Assembly (NCBI GenBank): GCA_029210175.1
Contig: JARGPL010000019.1
Span: forward strand, 186,001-250,000
Length of the DNA stretch: 64,000 bases
Direction of reading: 5' to 3'
From: Minwuia sp.
GTDB lineage: Bacteria; Pseudomonadota; Alphaproteobacteria; Minwuiales; Minwuiaceae
Shown in pieces: positions 53,980 to 61,830 of this stretch. Numbering within the stretch: the first letter of the stretch is position 1; every line of letters begins with the position of its first letter. The notes under the pieces were generated by a model. That model saw nothing but the letters and a program-made list of their open reading frames with translations, was not told the origin of the DNA and did no database searches. The translations under genes and the position numbers were made by a program.

Positions 53980-54112
53980 CAGACCGACCTCCCTCACCCG
54001 AAGGACAGACGGGCGTTTAGCTTTGCAGGTGATCGGGTGCCCGGACCAGATACGCGGCCAGGCACCCGAACCCTTGGATCGTCAGGTCAGTTCAGATCGG
54101 ACGCTTGGCCGA

Positions 54113-55117
54113 TCAGTTGCCCGCGCCCTGAGCCGCGGCGATCAGGTCTTTACCCACATCACCCTTGAACTGGTCCCAGACCGGCTTCATGGCCTTGACC
54201 CAGGCAGCGCGCTGTTCCGGCGTCAGGGTGCGCACGGAACCACCTGCCTGGATGATCAGGTTCTTGTTCTCTTCGTTGATTGCGGTCGATTCGGCATTCC
54301 GGCTCGCCGTCACTTCCTTCAGGATCGTGGCCAGCTGGTCACGCACGCCGCCGGGCAGCCCGTCCCACCATTCGGTGGAGGTCACGACCAGGTAGTCGAT
54401 GATGCCGTGGTTGGATTCCGTGACACCGTCCTGAACCTCGAAGAACTTCTGTCCATAGATGTTCGACCAGGTGTTTTCCTGGCCGTCGATGACGCCGGTC
54501 TGCAGCGCGCCATAGACTTCCTTGAACGACATTTTCTGCGGGTTGGCGCCCAGGGCTTCGAACTGTGCCTGCAGCACGTCGGATGCCTGGATGCGGAACT
54601 TCAGCCCCTTGGCATCAGCCGGATCGAGCAGCGGCTTGTTGGCCGAAAGCTGCTTCATGCCATTGTGCCAGAATGCCAGGCCAACCAGACCACGGCGGCG
54701 CATGGATGCCTTCAGCGCCTGACCGGCGTCGGATGCCTGGAACGCGTCCACCGCAGCCACGTCCTTGAACATGAACGGCAGATCGAACAGGCGGAACTTC
54801 TTGGTGAACTTCTCGAACTTCGACAGGGACGGGGCGGCCATGTGGACATCGCCCAGCAGCATCGCCTCCAGCACCTTGTCATCATCATACAACTGGGAAT
54901 TCGGGAAGACCTCCATGCAGGCCTTGCCGTTCATTTCCTCATTCACCCGCTTCTCCAGCAGGGTCGCCGCAATGCCCTTCGGGTGCTTGTCCGTGTTGGT
55001 CACGTGGCTGAACTTGATGACGATCTCACCAGGCTGGCAGGCGTCGGACGCCTGTGCCGTGCCGGCAGACAAGGCCAGGGCACCCAGTGCGCAGGCCGAA
55101 ACGATGATCTTTTTCAT
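54113..55117 (-). CDS. dctP: TRAP transporter substrate-binding protein (DctP)
   Basis: The 334-aa protein has a signal peptide (MKKIIVSACALGALALSAGTAQAS). The DctP fold follows: EIVIKFSHVTNTDKHPKGIAATLLEKRVNEEMNGK, VFPNSQLYDDDKVLEAMLLGDVHMAAPS, LKFRIQASDVLQAQFEALGANPQKMSFKEVYGALQTGVIDGQENTWSNIYGQKFFEVQ. The conserved Arg in KFRIQ binds a carboxylate, so the ligand is an organic acid such as a C4-dicarboxylate or related compound. The ATG at 55117 has GAGGAAACA upstream. dctP, dctQ and dctM form one minus-strand operon. Confidence 0.96.
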   Translation of the reverse strand: MKKIIVSACALGALALSAGTAQASDACQPGEIVIKFSHVTNTDKHPKGIAATLLEKRVNEEMNGKACMEVFPNSQLYDDDKVLEAMLLGDVHMAAPSLSKFEKFTKKFRLFDLPFMFKDVAAVDAFQASDAGQALKASMRRRGLVGLAFWHNGMKQLSANKPLLDPADAKGLKFRIQASDVLQAQFEALGANPQKMSFKEVYGALQTGVIDGQENTWSNIYGQKFFEVQDGVTESNHGIIDYLVVTSTEWWDGLPGGVRDQLATILKEVTASRNAESTAINEENKNLIIQAGGSVRTLTPEQRAAWVKAMKPVWDQFKGDVGKDLIAAAQGAGN

Positions 55118-55236
55118 TATGATTGTTTCCTCATGATTGTGCACTGCGGCCACGTTTCGTCGTGGTCCTGGCGGCTCGTCTCCCCGCGTGTGGCAATCTA
55201 TCCCGCAAAACGTTACAGCGCCAGCACCAGAAGGTG

Positions 55237-55265
55237 TTGATTTCCCCGCCCGCATTGGCTACATC
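55237..55265 (+). promoter_or_regulatory. Predicted sigma-70 promoter of tRNA-Glu
   Basis: TTGATT (55237-55242) and TACATC (55260-55265) are 17 bp apart and end 12 bp before the tRNA gene, the right place for transcription to start at or just before the tRNA. Confidence 0.6.
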
Positions 55266-55277
55266 CTCGCCGCGTGC

Positions 55278-55352
55278 GGTCCCTTCGTCTAACGGTTAGG
55301 ACGCGAGATTTTCATTCTCGAAATAGGGGTTCGATTCCCCTAGGGACTACCA
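55278..55352 (+). tRNA. tRNA-Glu (anticodon TTC)
   Basis: The 75-nt gene folds as a standard cloverleaf. The acceptor GGTCCCT pairs with AGGGACT (one G-U). The D arm has GTC/GAC, the anticodon stem CGAGA/TCTCG has loop TTTTCAT with anticodon TTC, and the T arm AGGGG-TTCGATT-CCCCT is intact. CCA is encoded at 55350-55352. It is a single gene, not in a tRNA cluster. Confidence 0.97.
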
Positions 55353-55386
55353 CTCCCCCGCCGAAGCGCAGTCAGGTCAGACGGTT

Positions 55387-55432
55387 GGACACCGAAAGTG
55401 TCCCACCGCTCCGCGCGGGGTGCGGGTGGGAC
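55387..55432 (+). terminator. Alternative stem-loops downstream of tRNA-Glu
   Basis: GGACAC/GTGTCC (loop CGAAA) overlaps GTCCCACC/GGTGGGAC, so only one of these stems can form at a time. They lie 35-80 bp after the tRNA and may end or trim its transcript. No T-tract follows. The remaining gap to 55625 holds no gene. Confidence 0.4.
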
Positions 55433-55624
55433 AGTTCGGTGGCCAGTCTGCAGCCTGCCTTCCAACTGGCGTTTGACCATTCCTTCATTCGCGCGGCGAT
55501 TGACGGCGCGTTAACCGACGGATGTTACCTGTCTGGCCATAACGAGCCTGCAGGTGGGGTATTTCGCGCCCCCTCCCCCTGGAACAGGGGCAGCCTGGAA
55601 AAGCAGGCTATCCGGGAAAGCGCC

Positions 55625-56026
55625 ATGAGCCAGATGAACCTCGAAGACCTCAGCGTTCTGTGTCTGGATGATCATGTTCTGATGCTGGACATCATGGCCG
55701 CCAGGCTCGGGAACCTCGGCATCTCCAAGGTCGTGACCAGGGAAGCCGCAGCAGATGCGCTGGCCTTGATCAAAGAAGACCTGAACGCCTTTGATGTCTT
55801 GCTGTGTGACCTGAACATGCCGGGAGTGAACGGAATCGAGTTCATGGAGCAGCTGTCGGCGACAGGCTACACGGGCGCTGTTGGTATCGTCAGCGGCGCC
55901 CATGATGTCGTGATCCAGGTTGCCGAAGCCTTCGCCGGTGCCCGGGGCATCAGGTTCCTTGGCACCCTGAAGAAGCCGGTTGTGACCGAAGACCTGACGA
56001 TCCTGCTCTCCAGAGCGCTCGCCTGA
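55625..56026 (+). CDS. Single-domain response regulator (CheY-like receiver)
   Basis: The 133-aa protein is a lone receiver domain: LSVLCLDDHVLMLDIMAARL contains the acidic pair, FDVLLCDLNMPGVNGIEFMEQL the phospho-acceptor Asp, and GTLKKPV the conserved Lys. There is no output domain. The ATG at 55625 has GGGAAAG upstream; the longer open frame upstream includes the tRNA and is spurious. No histidine kinase is adjacent, so it is an orphan regulator acting through protein contacts. Confidence 0.88.
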   Translation: MSQMNLEDLSVLCLDDHVLMLDIMAARLGNLGISKVVTREAAADALALIKEDLNAFDVLLCDLNMPGVNGIEFMEQLSATGYTGAVGIVSGAHDVVIQVAEAFAGARGIRFLGTLKKPVVTEDLTILLSRALA

Positions 56027-56134
56027 ACAGGCATTCCTGATGGTCGAACCGGAACTCCGGCCTGTTCCGCATGCGCCAACCGTGGTTCGATTGAACCAGA
56101 TACCATCGCGGAACATCAGGAAAGGGGCCTCACC

Positions 56135-56560
56135 ATGCCCGAGAAACTGGGATTGGACGAAGCACGGGTCATCGTCGACACGATGCTGGCTGAAGGATCG
56201 AAACGCGGCCTCAACTTTGCGGGCGCTGTAACGGATGCTGGCGGTGACCTCATCCACCTGGCACGCATGGACGACGCATCGGCACTCAATGCCCGCATGA
56301 GCTTCCACAAGGCCTACACCGCCGTGAAGTGGAAGCGGAACACGCGCACGATCCAGGACCAGCTTTTCGCCATGAACCTGGGGGATGACCGCCGGGAAAT
56401 CAGCTGGTTCTGCGACCCGATGTACACGCCGGTCTGGGGCGGCATCCTGTTGCGATCATCCGCCGGTGCCATCCTCGGCGCCCTTGGTCAGAGCGGCGGC
56501 ACCAAGGAACAGGACGAGGAAATCGGCCAGATCGCCGCGAAGGTGTTTGCGGAGATGTGA
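56135..56560 (+). CDS. GlcG/HbpS family (DUF336) protein
   Basis: The 141-aa protein matches the GlcG/HbpS-like family: LGLDEARVIVDTMLAEGSKRGLNFAGAVTDAGGDLIHLARMDDAS, SFHKAYTAVKWKRNT, and GGILLRSSAGAILGALGQSGGTKEQDEEIGQIAAKVF. The family's usual AVSG motif is replaced by ALGQSG. Relatives bind haem (HbpS) or accompany glycolate, propanediol or corrinoid genes; no common reaction is known. The start has AGGAAAGGGG upstream. It stands between an orphan receiver gene and a convergent acyl-CoA synthetase. Confidence 0.86.
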   Translation: MPEKLGLDEARVIVDTMLAEGSKRGLNFAGAVTDAGGDLIHLARMDDASALNARMSFHKAYTAVKWKRNTRTIQDQLFAMNLGDDRREISWFCDPMYTPVWGGILLRSSAGAILGALGQSGGTKEQDEEIGQIAAKVFAEM

Positions 56561-56600
56561 AAGTCCTGGAGTGAGGCAAGAACGGGCGTCCAGAGCCTCA

Positions 56601-58133
56601 TCACCCCTTCCCGAACCGCGACCGCAATTCCGTCTTCAGCACCTTGCCGTAGTTGTTCTTGGGCAGCGCATCGACGAACACATAGTCCTTTGGTCGCTTG
56701 AAGCGGGCGATGTTGTCGAGGCAGAGGCGGTCCAGCGACGGTTCGTCGGCGGAACCGGTCTCACCACGCACGACGAAGGCCACCACTTCCTCGCCCCAGT
56801 CCGCGTGAGGACGACCGACGACGGAGACTTCGGCGACGCCCGGGTGCTGCAGCAGTACTTCCTCGATCTCGCGCGGGTAGATGTTGCTGCCGCCGGAGAT
56901 GATCATGTCCTTCGACCGGTCCTTCAGGGTCAGGAACCCGTCCGCATCGAACGCGCCGACGTCGCCGGTGTGCAGCCAGCCGCCGCGCAGGGTCTCCGCC
57001 GTGGCTTCCGGGTTGCGCCAGTAGCCCTTCATCACGACCCGACCCCGGGCGATGATCTCCCCCGTTTCCCCCACCGGCACCGGCTGGTCATCGGCGTCCA
57101 CCACACGCACCTGCACATCGGTACGCGCGGTCCCGGCAGAACCGAGCCGCTGCATGTAGCGCGGGTGATCGACCATTCCGTGCAGGTCCCGCGACAGGCC
57201 GGTAATGGTCATCGGCGCTTCACCCTGGCCATAGATCTGCACGAACTTCTGGCCCAGCATCTCCATCGCCTGCACCAGATCGGCCACATACATCGGGCCG
57301 CCGCCGTAATAGACCGTCTTCAGGTTGGCGGTGTCGGTGTCACCGGTGCGGGGATCATTGATCAGCCTATGCACCATGGTGGGTGCCAGGAACTGCCCCG
57401 TGCCCGGCCATTCGCGGATCAGCCGCAGGTTCTCCGCCGGGTCGAAACCGCCGGATTCAGGGATCACGTGCACCCCGGCGCGCACCGTGTGCGGCAGACC
57501 ATACAGACCGGACCCGTGGCTCAAGGGCGCGCTGTGGATGATCGCATCGCCAGGCTGGATGCTGTCCACATCGACGAAGAAGTTCATGGTCTGCATCAGC
57601 AGGTTCAGGTGCGTGATCATCGCGCCCTTGGGCCGCCCCGTGGTGCCGGAGGTATAGAACAGCCAGGCCAGTTCATCGTCGGGCACGGTAACCGGTTCGG
57701 CCAGACCCTCGCCGCTCAGCAGGCGTTCATAGTCGGGCGAACCGGCCATCAGGACCTGCGGCATGGGGTCAAGCCCGACCACCGCCTGTTCCATGGTTTC
57801 CGCAAGGTCGTCCGTCGAAAGCACCAGCTTTGCCTGAGAGTTTTCAAGAATATAGGCGAGTTCCTTCGGATGCAGCTTTGCATTCACCGGAACCGCGGCC
57901 AGCCCGGCCCACCAGATCGCGTACTGGGCTTCATGGTAGAAGGTGCTGTTCTTCTGCACGATCGCGACCGCATCACCCCGGGCGAGACCGAGGTGGTCCA
58001 GCAACCCCTCCGCCAGACGTGCGGACCGGTCCGCCAGCCGTCGATAGTCGTGGGTCACATGCGTGCCGAGGGCGACCGCCGGCAGGTCACCATAGACCCG
58101 CGCGGTACGCCACAGGTGTTGTGCCTGATTCAT
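56601..58133 (-). CDS. AMP-dependent acyl-CoA synthetase
   Basis: This ANL-superfamily ligase activates a carboxylic acid to its adenylate and then to the CoA thioester. The 510-aa protein has the P-loop-like motif WLFYTSGTTGRPKGAMITH, QIYGQGEAPMTITGL, GWLHTGDVGAFDADGFLTLKDRSKDMIISGGSNIYP and the C-terminal catalytic Lys in NNYGKVLKTELR. The ATG at 58133 follows GGGGAGGG. The chain length of the substrate cannot be read; the neighbours (GlcG-like protein, OlsB-like acyltransferase) do not define it. Confidence 0.94.
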   Translation of the reverse strand: MNQAQHLWRTARVYGDLPAVALGTHVTHDYRRLADRSARLAEGLLDHLGLARGDAVAIVQKNSTFYHEAQYAIWWAGLAAVPVNAKLHPKELAYILENSQAKLVLSTDDLAETMEQAVVGLDPMPQVLMAGSPDYERLLSGEGLAEPVTVPDDELAWLFYTSGTTGRPKGAMITHLNLLMQTMNFFVDVDSIQPGDAIIHSAPLSHGSGLYGLPHTVRAGVHVIPESGGFDPAENLRLIREWPGTGQFLAPTMVHRLINDPRTGDTDTANLKTVYYGGGPMYVADLVQAMEMLGQKFVQIYGQGEAPMTITGLSRDLHGMVDHPRYMQRLGSAGTARTDVQVRVVDADDQPVPVGETGEIIARGRVVMKGYWRNPEATAETLRGGWLHTGDVGAFDADGFLTLKDRSKDMIISGGSNIYPREIEEVLLQHPGVAEVSVVGRPHADWGEEVVAFVVRGETGSADEPSLDRLCLDNIARFKRPKDYVFVDALPKNNYGKVLKTELRSRFGKG

Positions 58134-58210
58134 GCCTGCCCTCCCCGGCAACCCATCAGAATTCAGCAGCGCGGATCAGCTCTCCGTCCCGGGCAGCGCG
58201 CCCGCGCCGG

Positions 58211-59257
58211 TCAGTTGTCCGTGCGCTTGTCGAAATGCGCGTAATAGCGGCTGCCGACCTGATCCATCGCCACGGTCACGAACACATCCACCGTGCCGAA
58301 CTGGTCATCCACCACCGCACCATCCCCGATCATGCCACCGAGCCGCAGATAGGCTTTGATCAGGGGTGGCATGGCCTTCCAGACCCGCCGCGCGTCGATC
58401 TCATCCTTTGGCACCAGCGCCATCTCGACATGCCGTTCCGGCAGCGCCCGCACGGTCTTGTCGGGATTGTCGGAATGGAAATGGCGCAGGTAACTGAGTG
58501 ATTCGGCATGCGCCTGCGGGTCGCGACCGTGAAAACTGGCGCAGCCGAACAGGGTCGTCAGTTCGTGTTCCGCCAGATAGGCCGCAATGCCGCGCCACAG
58601 AAGCTGGATCGTCGCCTTGGAGCGATGGGTGGAGGCCACGCAGGACCGCCCGAGTTCCAGCAACTGCTCGATCGGCTGTTTCATCAGGGGCGTCAGGTCA
58701 TATTCGTCCGCCGAATAGAACCCGCCGTTGTCACGGGCAACCTCGCCGCGCAGCAGGCGGTAGGAACCGACCAGCTGCTGCCCCTCATCCATTCCCCTGT
58801 CGACAACGATCAGGTGATCACATATCTCGTCATAGCGATCCATGTCGAGGCGCAGACGACGGGCGACCGGTGTCGGGCGTGCCCCCATCTCGTCATAGAA
58901 CACCTGGTAGCGCAGCGCCTGCGCGGCCCGGATCGCATCCCGGTCGCGGGTGATATAGACCTCCAGTTTACCGGCTGAACAGACAGGCCCTGTCGTCGGC
59001 AGCACCCAGCGCATGCGCTGCTGCGTCCGCCGGGCCGGTGCGGCCCCGGCGCTGGCCATCGCGGACACGGATGTCGCGCTGTCCTGCACCTCCGTCAGCT
59101 GCCGCGCCGCCAGCCCGGCCTTCTTCAGCCGCCGCCTGCGCATCAGCTTGTTGGCCGCCAGTTTCGGCAAGACGATCACGTTGCGGATAACACCACCCGG
59201 CGCACTGGCCTTCTTGGTCTGAAGGCCACGTCGCTTACGCCAGGGCAGTTTTCTCAT
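58211..59257 (-). CDS. olsB: OlsB-like L-ornithine N-acyltransferase (GNAT, hemolysin-like)
   Basis: The 348-aa protein has a basic N-terminal extension of about 85 residues followed by the OlsB-type GNAT domain: LEVYITRDRDAIRAAQALRYQVFYDEMGA, HLIVVDRGMDEGQQLVGSYRLLRGEVA, GGFYSADEYDLTPLM, LLELGRSCVASTHRSKATIQLLWRGIAAYL and FGCASFHGRDPQAHAESLSYL. OlsB transfers a 3-hydroxyacyl group from ACP to ornithine, the first step to ornithine lipids. No olsA acyltransferase is adjacent. ATG at 59257 is chosen; a TTG lies nine bases upstream. A perfect 15-bp inverted repeat lies 36 bp before the start. Confidence 0.88.
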   Translation of the reverse strand: MRKLPWRKRRGLQTKKASAPGGVIRNVIVLPKLAANKLMRRRRLKKAGLAARQLTEVQDSATSVSAMASAGAAPARRTQQRMRWVLPTTGPVCSAGKLEVYITRDRDAIRAAQALRYQVFYDEMGARPTPVARRLRLDMDRYDEICDHLIVVDRGMDEGQQLVGSYRLLRGEVARDNGGFYSADEYDLTPLMKQPIEQLLELGRSCVASTHRSKATIQLLWRGIAAYLAEHELTTLFGCASFHGRDPQAHAESLSYLRHFHSDNPDKTVRALPERHVEMALVPKDEIDARRVWKAMPPLIKAYLRLGGMIGDGAVVDDQFGTVDVFVTVAMDQVGSRYYAHFDKRTDN

Positions 59258-59292
59258 GGCGCTCAATGCCGTCTCCCGAATTCAGGTGATGC

Positions 59293-59323
59293 CTGACAGC
59301 AACCGCCAGGCGGTTGCTGTCAG
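59293..59323. repeat. Perfect 15-bp inverted repeat in a divergent promoter region
   Basis: CTGACAGCAACCGCC, one A, and GGCGGTTGCTGTCAG form a 31-bp perfect palindrome between olsB (36 bp away) and marC (145 bp away). It could be a dimeric operator for one or both genes, or a stem in the olsB leader RNA. Confidence 0.8.
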
Positions 59324-59406
59324 CACATGTGGCTGGCCCTTCCGAATTGCCGTCAGAAGGTATAGTGCAGTCCATATAGGGTCAATTCGTGGCAATGGTC
59401 AGCTTC

Positions 59407-59422
59407 GTTTCACGTGACACCA
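59407..59422. promoter_or_regulatory. Weak parS-like site upstream of marC
   Basis: The segment GTTTCACGTGACACC, plus one flanking base, matches the parS consensus at about 13 of 16 positions but loses the palindrome on its right half. It is intergenic. Its value depends on the stronger site at 48811. Confidence 0.3.
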
Positions 59423-59467
59423 TGCCCGACAGCCTGCAAAGCACCGCATTCCGGGGAACCTTGCACC

Positions 59468-60100
59468 ATGACAGATGCCTTCATTCCCGCCCTGGTGACG
59501 TTCTTCGTCATCATCGACCCCATCGGACTGGCCCCGATGTTCGCCACCCTGACCGAAGGCACCGATGCGGCGCACAAGCGCCGCATGGCCATCCGGTCCG
59601 TCATCATCTCCGCGATGATCATCACCGGATTCGCCTATGGCGGCGCATTCCTGCTGGGTGCGCTGGGCATCACGCTGGAGGCATTCCGCGCGGCGGGCGG
59701 CATCCTGCTGTTCCTCATCGCCCTCGACATGGTGTTCGAGAAGCGCACGGAACGGCGCGAGAAACGCAACGACCACATCAAGGAACACCAGGACGCGGCG
59801 CACACCGACATTTCGGTGTTTCCGCTGGCCATTCCGCTGATGGCGGGGCCGGGAGCCATCGCCACCATCATGCTCTACATGAAGGACGCGGGCGACGATC
59901 TGGTGTCGCAGATGACAGTGCTCGGCGCTGCTGGCGTCAACCTGGTGCTCTGCCTGCTGGTCTTCCTGCTGGTCGGGCCGCTGCTGCGATTGCTGGGGGA
60001 GACGTTCGCCCAGACCATCGGGCGCATCCTGGGCGTCATCCTGGCTGCGCTTTCAGTCCAACTGGTATTCGATGCCATCGCCAACACGTTCGGTAGCTGA
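59468..60100 (+). CDS. MarC family integral membrane protein
   Basis: The 210-aa protein has six hydrophobic helices with the MarC pattern: FFVIIDPIGLAPMFATLTEG, GGAFLLGALGITLEAFRAAGGILLFLIALDMVF, DISVFPLAIPLMAGPGAIATIMLYM and RLLGETFAQTIGRILGVILAALSVQLVFDAI. A charged cytosolic loop (KRTERREKRNDHIKEHQD) is typical. The function of MarC proteins is unresolved; an early link to multiple antibiotic resistance was not upheld. The ATG at 59468 has GGGGAA upstream. Confidence 0.92.
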   Translation: MTDAFIPALVTFFVIIDPIGLAPMFATLTEGTDAAHKRRMAIRSVIISAMIITGFAYGGAFLLGALGITLEAFRAAGGILLFLIALDMVFEKRTERREKRNDHIKEHQDAAHTDISVFPLAIPLMAGPGAIATIMLYMKDAGDDLVSQMTVLGAAGVNLVLCLLVFLLVGPLLRLLGETFAQTIGRILGVILAALSVQLVFDAIANTFGS

Positions 60101-60131
60101 CGCCGCGCCGGGTCCTGCCCTGGTCCGTGCC

Positions 60132-60971
60132 TCAACGGCCCCTTGCAACGAAGAACGGATTCTCGAAACCGGGCTTGCCATAGCCGAGTGGCCGACCAAC
60201 GTCGCCCGCCACATCGCCACCCGCAATCACGATGATGCTGCCACCCGCCCCGGCCAGTACCGCGTGACCGGCACCGATATCCCATTCCATGGTCCGCCCC
60301 AGCCGCGGATACATGTCCGCCGCGCCTTCAGCCAGACGACAGAGCTTCAGTGACGAACCCGCAGACACCAGATCAGCGACCTTGAAGTCGGCCAGATAAT
60401 CGTCCGTCGCGCTGTCGCGATGCGACCGGCTGGCGACAACCACAAGTCCATCATCCGGTGCGGCACGGACGACGACCGCCTGGGCTGCACCAGCGCCATC
60501 GCGCCGCCACGCGTCACCCGCGCCCTTTGACCAGTATGTCTGCCCCAGCGCAGGCAGATGCACCACGCCAAGCGTCGGCTGGCCATTCTCGATCAACGCG
60601 ATGTTGACGGTGAACTCGCCGTTGCGGTTGATGAATTCCTTGGTGCCGTCCAGCGGGTCCACCAGGAAGAACGTCCCCCCTGAAATGTCGGGAATGGCTC
60701 CGGCAGCCACGGATTCCTCTGCCACCACCGGAATGTCGCCCGCCAGTTCGGCAAGGCGTTTCAGGATGATCGCCTCCGCCTTTTCGTCCGCGTCCGTCAC
60801 CGGGGACCTGTCATCCTTTACCCGCGTGGCGATCTCGCCTTCATAGATGTCCAGGATCGCGCGCCCGGCCTCGATGGAGACATCGACCAGCATGTCGACC
60901 AGCGCCTGCCGGTCGCCGATGCCCCTGCCCCTGTCCCTGCCCCTGCCCCTGCCCCTGCCCTGAGCGGCCAT
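60132..60971 (-). CDS. cysQ: 3'(2'),5'-bisphosphate nucleotidase CysQ
   Basis: CysQ hydrolyses 3'-phosphoadenosine 5'-phosphate to AMP, clearing a by-product of sulfate assimilation. The 279-aa protein has IPVVAEESVAAG, the metal-binding FLVDPLDGTKEFINRNGEFTVNIALIE and WDIGAGHAVLAGAGG, the full inositol-phosphatase-fold set. Before the first helix, residues 5-16 are a Gly-Arg repeat encoded by a hexanucleotide array (60924-60959), not part of the normal family. ATG at 60971 lies 2 bp after the stop of the SDR gene; the next Met is about residue 27, so a shorter start could skip the repeat. Confidence 0.95.
   Translation of the reverse strand: MAAQGRGRGRGRDRGRGIGDRQALVDMLVDVSIEAGRAILDIYEGEIATRVKDDRSPVTDADEKAEAIILKRLAELAGDIPVVAEESVAAGAIPDISGGTFFLVDPLDGTKEFINRNGEFTVNIALIENGQPTLGVVHLPALGQTYWSKGAGDAWRRDGAGAAQAVVVRAAPDDGLVVVASRSHRDSATDDYLADFKVADLVSAGSSLKLCRLAEGAADMYPRLGRTMEWDIGAGHAVLAGAGGSIIVIAGGDVAGDVGRPLGYGKPGFENPFFVARGR
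60924..60959 (-). repeat. Hexanucleotide tandem repeat (GGCAGG)x6 in the cysQ 5' end
   Basis: Six in-frame units, five GGCAGG and one GACAGG, encode GRGRGRGRDRGR at residues 5-16 of CysQ. The unit is related to the GGNCAG repeat in imuB by register and base composition. Confidence 0.92.
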
Positions 60972-60973
60972 GT

Positions 60974-61720
60974 TCAGCGTCCCCCTGACACGTCGATGAA
61001 CGATCCGGTGACATAGGACGCGGCATCGGACAGCAGCCACAGGACCGCTTCCGCCACTTCCCGCGCAGAGCCGACACGTTGCATGGGCACGGCAGTACGG
61101 AACCGCTCCACGCGATCCGCGTCACCTGCCGAAGCGTGGATTTCGGTATCGATCAGGCCCGGGCGCACGGCGTTGACCCGAATTCCTTCCATCGCCAGTT
61201 CCTTGGCGAGGCCGATGGTGAACGTGTCCATGGCGCCCTTGGAGGCGGCATAGTCGATGAACTCACCCGGGCTGCCCAGACGCGAAGCGGCAGACGACAC
61301 GTTGACGATCGCGCCCCCCTGCCCGTCATGTTCCGTCGACATCCGCCGCGTTGCTTCGCGCGCACAGAGAAACGACCCGGTGACGTTCACGGACAGGATG
61401 CGGTTGATCCGCTCCGCCGTCATGTCGGCCACCTTGCCGCTCTGGTCGATGATCCCGGCATTGTTGACCAGGGCGGTGACGGGGCCGAATTCCTGATCCA
61501 CCAGTCGGAACATGGCCTTGACGTCGGCTTCTTCGGCGACATCGGCATGGGCCATCATGGCATCGCCACCCGCGTCCTGAATGGCCTTCACCACGTCCTG
61601 GGCTGCGGCCTTGTTGCGGGCGTAGTTCACGCACACCTTGTAGCCCTTTGCGCCGGCCAGGCGGGCAACCTCTGCGCCAATCCCCCGGCTGCCGCCGGTC
61701 ACGAGCAGTACGCGGTCCAT
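60974..61720 (-). CDS. Short-chain dehydrogenase/reductase
   Basis: The 248-aa classical SDR has VLLVTGGSRGIGAEVARLAGAKG, VTALVNNAGIIDQSG, catalytic Ser in AIVNVSSAASRLGSPGE and YAASKGAMD (YxxxK), and ends SYVTGSFIDVSGGR. The CVNYARNK segment after the second strand suggests NADP preference. ATG at 61720 has GGAGG upstream; an ATG at 61735 is less likely. It is co-transcribed with cysQ. The substrate is unknown. Confidence 0.92.
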   Translation of the reverse strand: MDRVLLVTGGSRGIGAEVARLAGAKGYKVCVNYARNKAAAQDVVKAIQDAGGDAMMAHADVAEEADVKAMFRLVDQEFGPVTALVNNAGIIDQSGKVADMTAERINRILSVNVTGSFLCAREATRRMSTEHDGQGGAIVNVSSAASRLGSPGEFIDYAASKGAMDTFTIGLAKELAMEGIRVNAVRPGLIDTEIHASAGDADRVERFRTAVPMQRVGSAREVAEAVLWLLSDAASYVTGSFIDVSGGR

Positions 61721-61830
61721 ATCCAACCTCCACATTCCCTGATGGGGGCGGAGGTAACCACCTGCCGCCCCGGACGGTCAAGCGCGCTTCGGGACTGGTC
61801 GCATGATCGGCGGAAGGGCAGACTGGTCCA

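Noticed and set aside
55278-55352. tRNA-Glu as an integration site for a genomic island
   Set aside because: No integrase, no duplicated tRNA 3' end and no change in composition on either side within the window.
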